Positions 33,735 to 44,883 of a stretch of DNA of 64,000 bases are shown here, piece by piece. Position 1 is the stretch's first letter; each line of letters opens with the position of its first letter. The notes beneath the pieces are model-generated. The model worked only from the letters and a program-made list of their open reading frames with translations, was not told the origin of the DNA and ran no database searches. Source of the stretch: Gentiana macrophylla (lineage: Eukaryota; Streptophyta; Magnoliopsida; Gentianales; Gentianaceae); NCBI GenBank assembly GCA_026214975.1, contig JAOBSW010000365.1:54340-118339 (forward strand), read 5' to 3'. The position numbers and the translations under genes are program-made.

Positions 33735-35225
33735 ACTATGGTGTTGAACGTGTAAGACTTTGATATGTATTGCTATAATAGTGTTGAAAGTGTGTTGTGG
33801 AAGAAATAGTGAATAAGTATCATCGTCACTCTTCCTATTAAGTTCAACCGTTTGGGTAAGTTTTGTAGACTTAATAAATGAGAAATTCACCTCGGCCTGT
33901 CTCCCTCCTTTTGTATTCAAAAAGAAGAGAAGAGTTATTGTGCAATAATTATTGGCGGTTTGTTGTATGATATGCACCTCGGCCGTCTCCCTCCTTCCCT
34001 CCCTCCGTATTCAAAAAAACTGCATAAGAATGTGAACAATTTATCCACTCATTCTCGCATGACAAATTATTTTGTAATTTTCTAACAATGGAGTATATTT
34101 TGTTAAAACGGGTTATATACTGACCACTGATATGAAGTATTGATGCATGATGCTCTCCCGACAGCATTTGGTTTGCGCTCAAGAGGTATAGGCAATGGCT
34201 TGTGTGAGATGTGCATGAGATCCAAAAAAACCGCCTGACATTGCCTCTTTGAATATGACACGCCTAAAACATTCTGGAAATCGTATCCCTATCCAAATTA
34301 TTTGAGTTTCCTGCGTTTAAATTCTTTTCTAGACAAGTTGAATGAACTCTTAAACATTCATGATGATATGGATGTGGCGCAAATAGTGGTTGTTCTCCGC
34401 AGAGGTGTCCCTGAAGCCAGACCAACTAGGGTGCCGCCTAGCCCCCCTCAAAATCCATATATTTAAGTGATGATGTTCAGAACTTGTCTGCGTGAAATAA
34501 CGGGTAATTGGGTCTTTCGAAGAATTATCCAACTAGTGAATTGCTGGTGCGTTGTGATGATTTGCTGCTGTGTCAATGGTGACTGCTTTCGTACCCAATG
34601 AATATGAGATAAAGCCAGTAACATAGTTCTGAATTAAAGGACAAATTTATATAGGCGTTTGACGTGAGAGGAGTTGATTATGTATTCCTGATTTCATGGC
34701 TTGTGATTGAAGGGCCACTACGATGCTGTCGTAAACAGTCATGCCCAATTAGACGAAAATCATGGAACATAACCAATCGTGGGATCATGTCCTTGAATAA
34801 ATATCAATGATGGGATCCTGCCCATTTATGAGTCGTAACCGCCCTTCGAGCTCGGGAACAACTTGTCTCGAGCTTATCATCGACAACCGAGGTGATATTA
34901 TCACCAAATCGGTAATGTGGGACCGTAGACACCCTGACCTTGTGTCATGCCCGGCTATCTGTAACAGTGGGTAGCATGTGCCTAGCTGAGGCAATGCTTG
35001 CTGAGTCTGAACTGAACCGAGCTGACAACCTGAGTTCTGAGGATGATCTAAACGAGGTCTGAGAAGCCTTTGCCGAAGCCTTCGAACGAGAGCCCAATGG
35101 TGGGCTAAGTCTAGGTTGGCACATTTAATAATAGGATCCGATCCAAATCTTAAGAGTGCCACGTGTATGACTTCCGGGTCATACTCATGTCAAGTGTTGA
35201 CTGCCCTCTAAAGACTTGAATGTTG
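33735..35225. repeat. Dispersed repeat family A, copy 3 (longest)
   Basis: Collinear with copies 2 and 4 through taggcaatggcttgtgtgag, the aatccatatatttaagtgatg stretch, the gataaagccagtaacatag stretch and the gatctaaacgaggtctgag stretch, ending near agacttgaatgttgtt. It has an internal duplication of a cacctcggcc-gtctccctcc phrase at 33889 and 33975. Confidence 0.8.
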
Positions 35226-35405
35226 TTGTAGCAATACATCATCAGACGTAAGTAACAACAAGAAATAACTCGGTTCAAGAAAAAGAGAGAATTGACACTC
35301 AGAACATATGAACAACATGTACAAGACATCAATGGAATGAATAACATCGGCTAACAATAGCGAGGCCGCTTAAGGATTCAGACACACCGAGAAGGAGCAA
35401 AAATA

Positions 35406-35674
35406 TCTATCTATACTAATAATAAAAATGCAATGAGGTGTTTCCCTCCAAAATGTTTACTACTCACGGTGTTTCTCCCAAAAAGTGTTTCCTACTCTTA
35501 GTGTTTCCCCCACCTTTTTTTAATTCATTTATAGATTTATTATTTATTCGTTTATTCTTGTTTTTATTCTTTTTCTATCCTTTAAATTTTATTTTTTAAT
35601 AAATAAATGGGTTTATTATTAAAAAGGACAATTTGAACCTAGAAATATGCAATGAGGATAGTGGATTATTTTTC
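35406..35674 (+). mobile_element. Helitron-5'-end-like sequence
   Basis: TCTATACTAATAATAAAAAT at 35410, preceded by A, resembles plant Helitron 5' ends. The sequence continues to 35674 and, after the LTR element inserted here, at 44550. No matching 3' hairpin end was found to the right. Confidence 0.4.
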
Positions 35675-35679
35675 GGGTA

Positions 35680-36108
35680 TGATGATACGGAACCTGACAC
35701 GGTCCCATTATCCCCGGTCAACTCGTCTGAGGACATAAGTCAAACTCTTTCCCTGAGCATAAGCGCGCGACGTCGCCAACTTCTTGGCCATCCCGCCATC
35801 CTCATAAGCATAAGGGGGCCGCCCCGCAGCACTGCGGGCCCATTCCTATGAGAAACTCTATCAGTTAATGGAAAGTTCATAAGCTTAGATAGAACGCGGG
35901 GCCAACTGCCATCTGTCGGGCATCGGCGCCGCTAGCACGAGTAGTCTTTTACAGCTTTATTCTTTCCCTATAAATACCCCCACTATGACATTAATGAAGA
36001 TAGAGAACAACTTTTGCGCATTTACTTCTATCAGCACTGTTATCTCTCTCTCTCATATTTATTGCTTTCATATTACCACCGTGAGTTCATCACCAACATC
36101 GATAAACG
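35680..36108 (+). repeat. 5' LTR, 3'-truncated
   Basis: Matches 44017-44438 of the 3' LTR, including a TATA box (ctataaata at 35968-35976). It stops at cgataaacg, where tandem array A begins. The last ~106 bp of the LTR and any primer binding site are missing. Confidence 0.88.
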
Positions 36109-36590
36109 AGCACGGACGATTTACATCGCAAGCTCTCAAGCCGCAGTCGCAGCGACCAGAACAGCTCCTCGCGGCATATCTGGATCGCTCTATGCTGTGC
36201 ACCTCAACATGTCGACCTCGGTCAGACCAACGAGCACGGACGATTTACATCGTAAGCTCTCAAGCGCGATCGCAGCGACGGAAACGACTCTCCGCGGCAT
36301 ATCCGGATCGCTCTATCTTTGTGCAACTCAACATGTCGACCTCGGTCGGACCAACGAGCACGGACGATTTACATCGCAAGCTCTCGCCGCGCGATCGCGG
36401 CGACGGAAACGACCTCGCGGCATATCGGATCGCTACATGTCTTTGTGCACCTCAACATGTCGACCTCGGTCGGACCAACGAGCACGACGACGATTTACAT
36501 CGCAAGCTCTCAAGCCGCGATCGCGAATGACCGCAACGACTCCTCGCGGCATTTCGGATCGCCTATGTCGTGCGGCACTCAAATCGCGAT
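36109..36590. repeat. Tandem array A, ~120-bp unit, about four copies
   Basis: Unit landmarks: caacatgtcgacctcggtc, accaacgagcacgg-cgattt, acatcgcaagctctc, then an Arg-rich-looking cgatcgcggcgac part and ctcgcggcatat-ggatcgct. Copies differ by small indels, so no reading frame is kept. Confidence 0.92.
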
Positions 36591-37962
36591 CCGCAGTGTC
36601 ATCACATCTCCCGCTGCGCCCACAAACTGTCAGGTATCCCAACGGATGGAACGGTTCAAAAGCCATCATTGATGGTCTTCCCGAGTTTTAGCCGTGTTTA
36701 ATAGGGCTACTTTGACTAGGGACTATTCTGGACGAAAAATAGCCCATGACTACCCACCATAAATAACCGTCCTTCGAATGCTCATAATGACGGTAAACCT
36801 CTCCAGATAACCATCATTACGCCGGTCATTATGACTGTCTCTTCAGATAGCCGTCGATCTGTCTGTCCACCATTATGGTAATCCATGCCAAACACGCCAC
36901 CTCCCTCTATAAAAGCCAGCCATTTCACTGCCTCCTCCACAGATGCTTCTTCTCCCATTCGAATCACTCGTTTATTCCTTACAAAATCCCAGAAAAACAA
37001 GAATGTCTCAGTCGGATAATGTTGAATACGAATTTATGGAGGATTACCAAGGCAACGAGCATCTGGAATCCAGCTTGCACTTCATCCATAACCCATCAGG
37101 GGAAGAACAACCCCAATTTTAATACCACGAGTGGAAATGGAAGCAGAATCTTGATACATTTGCGCGCTTCTTGTCGCTCGAGATTGCGGAGTTAGAGCTT
37201 GAGGAGGAAGGCGAGATAAGTGAATCCGAGTCCCGCGAGCTCACGGGAGGATCAGAGGTATTCATCGGCGATCGGATCCTGACCGCACAAAGCAAAGCTG
37301 TTCAAAAGTTTGTGCGTCTAGTCCGAATGGAAGCGCCAGGGGCCATGGTCGACGCCTGCCTGGGAAGAATGGCAAAGCGCGTCTTTCACGCAGTGGGCCC
37401 CTTACAATCACCGAGTCCGCAAGCCGAGATCCAAGATGAGAGAGGATCGCCTCTATATGAGGGAAGGACGACTGGTAGGCCACCGGATGAGAGAAGATCG
37501 CCTCTATATCTCCGAAAAGCGGGCGGCCTGGTAGGTCGATCCCCTTGTTGCTTGCGATCGATCTGCGAACTACCGAAAGCGCGACGACGACTCCAGATCA
37601 CCACTAACGTGTACTAGGAGGAGGAAACCCGCTTTGTAGTGATTGGCGTGCCTTTCAGTATAGCTTCAACTTCACTAAGCGCCGCGGGATATGTTGCATC
37701 AACTTCATGTCGCAACCCCGCCCGCCTCTGAAAGGAGCGGTCTTGAGATTTTCGATACAAACAGAGAGTACTCTTTTTCCTTGCTTAAGATTTTTCCCAC
37801 CGGGTTTTTCTTAAGAAAGGTTTTGATGAGGCTCTACGAGTTTGTATCCCTAATCCGAGTCCGCTCAACTTTTGTCTTCCAAGAGTGTTCGACAACGGAG
37901 ACTCCTCGACCAGTATACTACTCTACGCCGCAACAAATTTCCGCCGCAGAGTAGGGGGCCAT
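36591..37962 (+). repeat. Module A of the LTR element (duplicate of module B)
   Basis: Near-identical to 42661-44016. It includes a TATA box (TATAAAAG at 36908), a leader, a small sense ORF, and a polypurine tract at 37946-37962. The tract is followed by the first 19 bp of the LTR (37963-37981), after which other sequence begins. So it is a displaced copy of the element's 3' end. Confidence 0.88.
37003..37617 (+). pseudogene. Sense ORF of module A, frameshifted
   Basis: Starts MSQSDNVEYEFMEDYQGNEH, about 88 bp after a TATAAAAG box and a leader without upstream ATG. It breaks near 37120. A second frame, from about 37171, encodes ELELEEEGEISESESREL and a repeated RSPLY/GSPLY phrase with GRPPDER. 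Composition is acidic then Arg/Pro-rich. No known domain is recognised. It is the counterpart of 43064. Confidence 0.5.
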
Positions 37963-37992
37963 TGATGATACGGAACCTGACCCCGCGCACAG

Positions 37993-39902
37993 GCTTGTGT
38001 ATTTTTGGGTTAGCAAAAACAAAAACAACTCAAAATACCAAAGCAGAGAACAAAGGCATAAAACGAAATGGCCATGCAAATGCCCCAATGTGCATGAAGG
38101 AAAAGGATCAAAGTTAACAGGGTGGCGAGCCCCACATCAGCCGGAAACAAAAGTTAATATTACAAATCAACAACGAAGTTTTTATCAATAACAAAAGGAG
38201 AATCAAACGCTTCCGGAATCAAGGCCAGCTTGCGAATCTCCCGGCTGCGCCCCCTCCTCACCACCTGGAGCTGCCTGATCCCCCTCTGTATTGGCCCCAT
38301 CCAAGATCGCCTGCACGAGTGATCGCATGTTCTCTTTTGCTGCCGCTAGAAATACCATTGTCAGAAACCATCAACCCTACATCGCTCGCGATATTCCGCG
38401 ATCTCCTCCTCGGAGTATGGAACCACGGGATGATATTGAATGAGCTCGGCATGAAGGAATTCTCCGAGTCCACGCCGCCATATCATGTAAGTTGGGGACC
38501 TCTGGCTGTGCATCGACCTACTGCATGACACACCTCGCCATATGATAGCCGCCTTTGGTCATAATTGTCACCTGAGATCCTTCCAATATTCGGCGCCGTC
38601 CTTATATCAAAGCAAGGCGGCCTCAATTTTGGCCTGGACATCCGAGGCAAGGTCCTCGGCCCTTTTGATAGCCCTCCTCACCTTCAGACGGGCATCCTCG
38701 GTTTCTTAGCAAAGATCGGCGACAACATCCTCGTGATTTTCAACTTTTGCTCACAGCACCTGGCGGCCGACCTTCTTGCGATGATTCTTCTCATGGGTAA
38801 CTTGGCGCCCAACTCCGCTTATCTTGTCCGCCTGTGTCTTTTCTTTAGCGGTATATAGAGCCTTGGCATCACCAACTTTGGCCTCCTGGTCCTTCATCGC
38901 CTCGCGCTAACTCCTGGTTCTCTGCGCGCTTCTTCGCAACATCATCGCCTGCTCGTTCATTGCTCGCTCTCCACCAATTTCTCAACAAGAAAGCGGCGAT
39001 CATGCAACGCGAGACCTAAGAAAGACACGGTAAGCACTTGGAAAATAAAAGGAAATTCGATGCGAGGAAACATATTTACCTTATGCGCCGACATCCCGTA
39101 CTCGGCGACGGCAGCCCTCATAGCCTCGCGGGGATCAATAGAGCTGTTGCCGATGTTGGCAGGAGCAATCCATTTTATCAGTCCGGTCCCCACGGATAGG
39201 CGAGCCTCAGCGCTCCATTTTCTGGTAAGGAGAGGAAGAGGAGGAACCGCTGACAAAGCTGACTCCATCATCACACCCCAATCAGGCGATGATTGATCGG
39301 CGCAGAAAGCCTCGTCAAAGTATAAAGGAATTTCGGTGCTGCTGAAGCTTCTTGCCGTGCGCGCTCTGCGCGTACGAATTCATAAACAGTGCAAGGTTGA
39401 GAGGGGAGAGTCGGGACCTCCAGGTCGACAACCTCGGATGGCGATCCACTCTTGGTCTTTTCCGGGAAAGGGGACGTCTTGAGAACATCTTCAAACTCTC
39501 ACCGGGCCGCTACCAAGGCGGTGATCAGAGCCGCCGGTTGGAGGGGTGGACTTCTTTCAGAATCGCTCCGCGATCGCAACACCGAGAGGAAGTCTCCGCC
39601 GGGACGACGATGTGCCCGCCCGCGACAGAACGGTCACTCCTCGATTGATCCCCACATGAGCGACCGGTATGATCACGGGATGCGCCTCGCTAACTCTTCC
39701 TCCCGCGTCTTCCTCGCGGCATTAGCAGCGGCAACATTAGCGCTCTGCGAAGACCGGATGCGGCATCACCGAAAAAAAGAAAAACAAGAGGAAGCAATCG
39801 AAATGTATGTCAAAAAAAAAAAAAAGGGAGTAGGGGATGTGCCGGCCGCCGCCCGACCAGCAAGACTGAGCTTGTGTATTTTTGGGTTAGCAAAAACAAA
39901 AA
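37993..39902. repeat. 33-bp exact direct repeat pair bracketing part of the antisense ORF
   Basis: gcttgtgtatttttgggtta and the following 13 bases occur identically at 37993-38025 and 39870-39902. The first copy follows the 19-bp LTR stub. The pair may mark a tandem or recombination event. Confidence 0.85.
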
Positions 39903-41250
39903 TAGAGAAGAAATGGTTTTACCCTGGCGGCTCGACCAATCACCGCCACACTCTTCGTGCATGCGTCGGAAAGTTCCTACCAAGTGGCACTCGCCGACCC
40001 AATCAGATCACCAAGCTCCACAGATGGCGGGGAATGTTCACGACAGGCAAAATCCCCGACTCCAAACAGCCGGGATCCCTCGCCATCCTCGCTACTACCC
40101 GACTACGTTACGTCACAACATCCGAACGCTGATCATGCGGACCTGTGCAGATCTGTCCGCAGAGCTTATCAAGGCCACAATCGCCTCTACTTCTTCAGGA
40201 CTTGCGAGAGGAACCACTCTGTCTTTAAGCCACTTGGAGTCTAGTCCGCGTGTAGCTCGACTCCCAAAATGCGGGAATGGCCATCCGACTCTGGATTGCA
40301 CCCGCATCACTCTTTGGCTCCAGTTGTAGATTTTGTTGTCGGCGGGTAAAAGGCGAGGCCTCCTCACGCGCCCTCACGCCACCGACCGGAGTTTGGGTGC
40401 CGACGAAATCATGGAACTCCCTAAACAGGCCCAAGGAGGGCTCAATTCCATTAAGGCGACACGTCGCAATAAACGCCGCTGTGGTCCTAACGACATTAGG
40501 GTGAAAGTCCGCCGGCAAGGCTTAAAGCAAATACATCACCTCCACCAAAAAAGGATCGAAAGGGCTGAACCCCGCCAGAAATTGTCGAAAGGAACATACA
40601 AGCTGGTCCTGGTAGAAGCGCCCACAAGTATACTCATATCGCCGGCCGTCCATGCACGGACAAAAATGATAGTCATCGGAAAGCCGGTATCGGGCGCCGA
40701 TAAGCGGTGTTAAAGTCGGCGCCATGGTCAACAAAGATCTCCATTCTACATCGACGGCGCGATGCATGGCCTTCGACTTGCCACCCTCTTCCAAAGACTC
40801 GCATGATCTTCAAGCCGATCTGGATTTTCCTCTCGCGGGGCGGAGCTAGCAGTGTCAGGTGCCCCACGGCCGCACCCTTCGCGCCTTTGCGGCTTGGGCG
40901 GACGCCGTCTGAATCCTTTCACCGGCGGTCTTAGAAATTCGCTCTCTGGGAGCTAAGTGCTGCAAGGATTCAGAAAGCAGCTGAGTACCCCTCGTTATAA
41001 GTAGCCTTTGGGCCTCGCCAGTCGCAGGACGCGAGTCCTCTTCGTCAGAATGGGAAGGTGAAACCTCGCCGCCACTTCTTTCTCGGCCCCGCCATCCCCA
41101 TAACTAAATTCCTCTTGATCATTTGTCGTCCCGGCATGCGACATGCGCAAAATGAAGAGAGGTGGATCAACGCTTCGTTCAGTCGACACCCCCCCCCCAT
41201 TTCGCGCAAGCCAACAAAGCGGCCTGAGGGCAGCGGGGTCATAAAGACAT
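38200..41250 (-). pseudogene. Antisense ORF like the gypsy extra-ORF (putative gypsy-type transposon domain), decayed
   Basis: Minus-strand frames between 41242 and 38258 can be read in order with several shifts. The clearest part, 40600-40250, encodes FDPFLVEVMYLL, then DFHPNVVRTTAAFIATC, LNGIEPSLGLFREFHDF. This pattern matches the plant putative gypsy-type transposon domain, found in extra ORFs of Tat-lineage retrotransposons, which are often antisense. Later parts (EVEAIVALISSA, AMRAAVAEYGMSAHKVNMF) resemble its coiled C-terminal half. Function of these proteins is unknown. Confidence 0.65.
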
Positions 41251-41684
41251 ACTACACGGAAAAATTGAAAATTGCACCCTAATCCCTGAAGGCTTCAAAT
41301 TCACAAAAGAAGGGCTTAGGCATACGGATTCTATCACCGGTTAAAAAACCTCAAAAATCCGAATATCTACGGGACAAAAAGCATACTTATGATCTATACA
41401 GGCCAAGAATCAACCACAAAAAGACGATCAACAAAGAAAAACCCAGTGTTAGATCGGATAAAGATGATACCTTTATGATCTGGATAGCAGAAAATTGGGA
41501 AGACAAGGATGATCGCTCCGATCGCTGAAAAAGGCTCACTCCGATGAAGTTCAAACACAGCCTCAGCCTCAGAATTCTGGAAACTTGGTTCTAAACCACC
41601 ACAGGATGCTCTTGATTTCTAGCTTGATCAGCCTGGGAATTTTGGAGAAGGTTTTGAAAAAAGTAAAAGGAGGGGCAACACCCC

Positions 41685-41693
41685 CTTAAATAG
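41685..41693 (-). promoter_or_regulatory. TATA-like box for the antisense ORF
   Basis: The minus strand reads gtCTATTTAAGGGGG. A ~230-nt leader-like stretch follows (lower coordinates), with aaaggtatcatctt near 41470 that could be a splice donor. The decayed antisense ORF begins about 440 bp downstream. Confidence 0.45.
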
Positions 41694-42035
41694 ACAGGCA
41701 GTCAACCAACCAACGGCTGTGATTATCTTCATCCAACGGTTTGGGTTTACGCGGGAAAGCGAAAAGTTTGGAATCCGACACGACGCTTTGAAATTTGAAA
41801 TTTGCATAAAAGCGAAGCGCCATCATTTACGGCCGTCACGCCCTACGGCGAAAACGTCACCTTGTCGAAGGCGAAAGGGCGCCACATTTAATGATACGCG
41901 GCGTTCGCGGCCCATTTGTATTGCTCCACGTGGCGCGCCACTGTAATAGCTTCGTTTATACGATTTCGCTCTCGCCAACACAAATGACTTCGCCATCTCG
42001 CCTGGGATCGCAGAAAATGATTAAATCCCAGAAAC

Positions 42036-42660
42036 CTCAACATGTCGACCTCGGTCAGACCAACGAGCACGGACGATTTACATCGCAAGCTCTCAAGCGC
42101 GCGATCGCGGCGACCGAAACGACTCCTCGCGGCATATACGGATCGCTCATCGCTGCACCTCAACATGTCGACCTCGGTCGACCAACGAGCACAGACGATT
42201 TACATCGCAAGCTCTCGCCGATCGCGGCGACCGCAAACGACTCACCTCGCGGCATATACGGATCGCTACATCTTTGTGCAACTCAACATGTCGACCTCGG
42301 TCAGACCAACGAGCACGGACGATTTACATCGCAAGCTCTCAAGCCGCAGTCGCGGCGACCAGAACAGCTCCTCGCGGCATATCTGGATCGCTCTATGCTG
42401 TGCACCTCAACATGTCGACCTCGGTCAGACCAACGAGCACGGACGATTTACATCGCAAGCTCTCAAGCCGCGATCGCGGCCGACTAGAAACGACTCCTCC
42501 GCGGCATATCTCGGATCGCTACATCTTTGTGCACCTCAACATGTCGACCTCGGTCGGACTAACGAGCACGGACGATTTACATCGCAAGCTCTCGCCGATC
42601 GCCGCTGACGCGAAACGACTCACTCGCGGCATATACGGATCGCTACATCTTTGTGCACCT
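42036..42660. repeat. Tandem array B, ~120-bp unit, about five copies
   Basis: Same unit as array A, starting cctcaacatgtcgacctcgg and ending ctttgtgcacctcaaatcgc. The two arrays differ in copy number and in indels. Confidence 0.92.
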
Positions 42661-44016
42661 CAAATCGCGATCCGCAGTGTCCACAAACCGCCAGGTATCC
42701 CAACGGATGGAGCGGTTCAAAAGCCATCATTGGTGGTCTTCCCGAGTTTTAGCCGTGTTTAATAGGGCTACTTTGACTAGGGACTATTCTGGACGAAAAA
42801 TAGCCCATGACTACCCACCATAAATAACCGTCCCTTCGAATGCTCATAATGACGGTAAACCTCTCAGATAACCATCATTACGCCGGTCATTATGACTGTC
42901 TCTTCAGATAGCCGTCGATCTGTCTGTCCACCATTATGGTAATCCATGCCAAACACGCCACCTCCCTCTATAAAAGCCAGCCATTTCACTGCCTCCTCCA
43001 CAGATGCTTCTTCTCCCATTCGAATCACTCGTTTCTTCCTTACAAAATCCCAGAAAAACAAGAATGTCTCAGTCGGATAATGTTGAATACGAATTTATGG
43101 AGGATTACAAAGGCAACGAGCATCTGGAATCCAAATTTTTGCACTTCCTCCATAACCCATCGGGGAAGAACAACCCCAATTTTAATACCACGAGTGGAAA
43201 TGGAGCAGAATCTTGATACATTTGCCGCGCTTCTTGCTTGCCGAGATTGCGGAGTTAGAGCTTGAGGAGGAAGTCGAGATAAGTGAATCAGAGTCCCGCG
43301 AGCTCACAGGAGGATCGAGAGGTATTCATCGGCGATCGGATCCTGAGACCGCACAAAGCAAGCTGTTCAAAAGTTTGTGCGTCTAGTCCGGAATGGAAAG
43401 CGCCAGGGGCCATGGTCGACGCCATGCTGGGGAAGAATGGCAAAGCGTCTTTCACGTAGTGGGCCCCTTACAATCACCGAGTCCGCAAGTGAGATCCAAG
43501 ATGAGAGAGGATCGCTATATATGAGGAAGGCGACTGGTAGGCCACCGGATGAGAGAAGATCGCCTTATATCTCACGAAAGGCGGCGGCTGGTAGGTCGAG
43601 ATCCCTTGTTGCTTGCGATCGATCGCGAACTACCGAGCGCGACAGCGACTCAGATCACCACTAACGCGTGTACTAGGAGGAGGAAACCCGCTTGTAGTGA
43701 TTGGCGTGCCTTTCGTATAGCTTCAACTTCACACGGCGCTCGCGGGATATGTTGCATCAACTTCATGTCGCAACCCCGCCTCGCCTCTGAAGGAGCGGTC
43801 TTGAGATTTTCGATACAAAAGAGAGTACTCTTTTCCTTGCTTAAGATTTTTCCCACCTGGGTTTTCTTAAGAAAGGTTTTGATGAGGCTCTACGAGTTTG
43901 TATCCCTAATCTGAGTCCGCTCAACTTTTGTCTTCCAAGAGTGTTCGACAACGGAGACTCTCGACCAAGATACTACTCTACGCCGCAACAAATTTCCGCC
44001 GCAGAGTAGGGGCCAT
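42661..44016 (+). repeat. Module B of the LTR element
   Basis: Copy of module A in its expected place before the 3' LTR: TATA box TATAAAAG at 42969, sense ORF at 43064, and a polypurine tract ending at 44016. Confidence 0.88.
43064..43216 (+). CDS. Small sense ORF of module B, unknown
   Basis: Encodes MSQSDNVEYEFMEDYKGNEH, then LHNPSGKNNPNFNTTSGNG, 50 residues with a stop. The start is preceded by a TATAAAAG box 88 bp upstream and a leader with no other ATG. Module A has the same start and diverges later. It may be the intact N-terminus of a longer lost protein. No domain is recognised. Confidence 0.45.
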   Translation: MSQSDNVEYEFMEDYKGNEHLESKFLHFLHNPSGKNNPNFNTTSGNGAES

Positions 44017-44544
44017 TGATGATACGGAACGACACGGTCCCATTATCCCCGGTCAACTCGTGCGAGGACATAAGTCAAACTCTTTCCTCGAGCATAAAGC
44101 GCGACGTCGCCAACTTCTTGGCCATCCCGCCATCCTCATAAGCATAAGGAGCCGCCCCAAAGATCGCTGGGCCCATTCTATGAGAAACTCTATCAGTTAA
44201 TGGAAAGTTCATAAGATTAGATAGAACGCGGGGCCAACTGCCATCTGTCGGGCATCGGCGCCGCTAGCACGAGTAGTCTTTTACAGCTTTATCCTTTCCC
44301 TATAAATACCCCCACTATGACATTAATGAAGATAGAGAACAACTTTTGCGCATTTACTTTATCAGCCTTTGTTATCTCTCTCTCATATTTATTGCTTTCA
44401 TATTACCACCGTGAGTTCATCACCAACATCGATAAACGCCACCGCCCGACTGCGATAACCTCATTGATCGGAGCACCACGAAGAGGCCAGATATCCCACG
44501 TCCAAGTCTTCCTTCCAAACTACCTGACGGAAACAGACCCGTCA
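44017..44544 (+). repeat. 3' LTR (528 bp)
   Basis: Starts TGATGATACGG after the polypurine tract and ends GACCCGTCA before the target duplication. A TATA box lies at about 44300-44308. Confidence 0.88.
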
Positions 44545-44549
44545 GGGTA

Positions 44550-44883
44550 AAAAGGACATGTCACTGTGATAGTGAAACATTAGATTTGAGGTCAGTTCCA
44601 CTGTAGAAAACAGTGGATTTGGGGTTATGAATAGTGGATTTGTTCTTATCACCTATTTTATATTTTCACTTTTTGATTTGTATTTCCCCCCTTTTTTGTC
44701 ATTTTAAACCACTGCCCCTAAATAAATATGTAATTTGATTTCTAAATCCGTACGATTTTATATATCAAGTGGATGGATGTGATACATCGGCATCACACTT
44801 ACACACCTCTATATTATGAAAGTGGATGAGTTGGATACATCTCATCTCTCCACTTGTATAACCTCCAGATAACTGATACAACA
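44550..44883. other. Spacer right of the LTR element
   Basis: AT-rich and no gene. It is the continuation of the sequence interrupted at 35674. Confidence 0.5.

Larger units (their letters stand above)
35680..44544 (+). mobile_element. Non-autonomous LTR retrotransposon, 8.9 kb, with GGGTA target duplication
   Basis: GGGTA at 35675-35679 and at 44545-44549 flanks an element that starts TGATGATACGG and ends GACCCGTCA (TG...CA). The 3' LTR is 44017-44544. The 5' LTR is truncated at 36108. A polypurine tract (gcagagtaggggccat) precedes the 3' LTR, so the element is in plus orientation. There is no gag, protease, RT or integrase and no primer binding site. Contents in order: 5' LTR, tandem array A, module A, antisense ORF region, array B, module B, 3' LTR. 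The antisense ORF and tandem arrays resemble known features of Tat-lineage Ty3/gypsy elements, so it is probably a Tat-related LARD-like element. Confidence 0.82.

Noticed and set aside
36109..36590. Evenly repeated units considered as a CRISPR-like array
   Set aside because: Units are ~120 bp with no short repeat plus unique spacer pattern, in plant retroelement DNA.
36109..42608. Long frames (up to 225 codons) with repeated STSV/DDLHRK-type phrases in the tandem arrays
   Set aside because: Several frames are open at once because of the GC-rich repeat, and unit indels change frame between copies; read as arrays, not genes.
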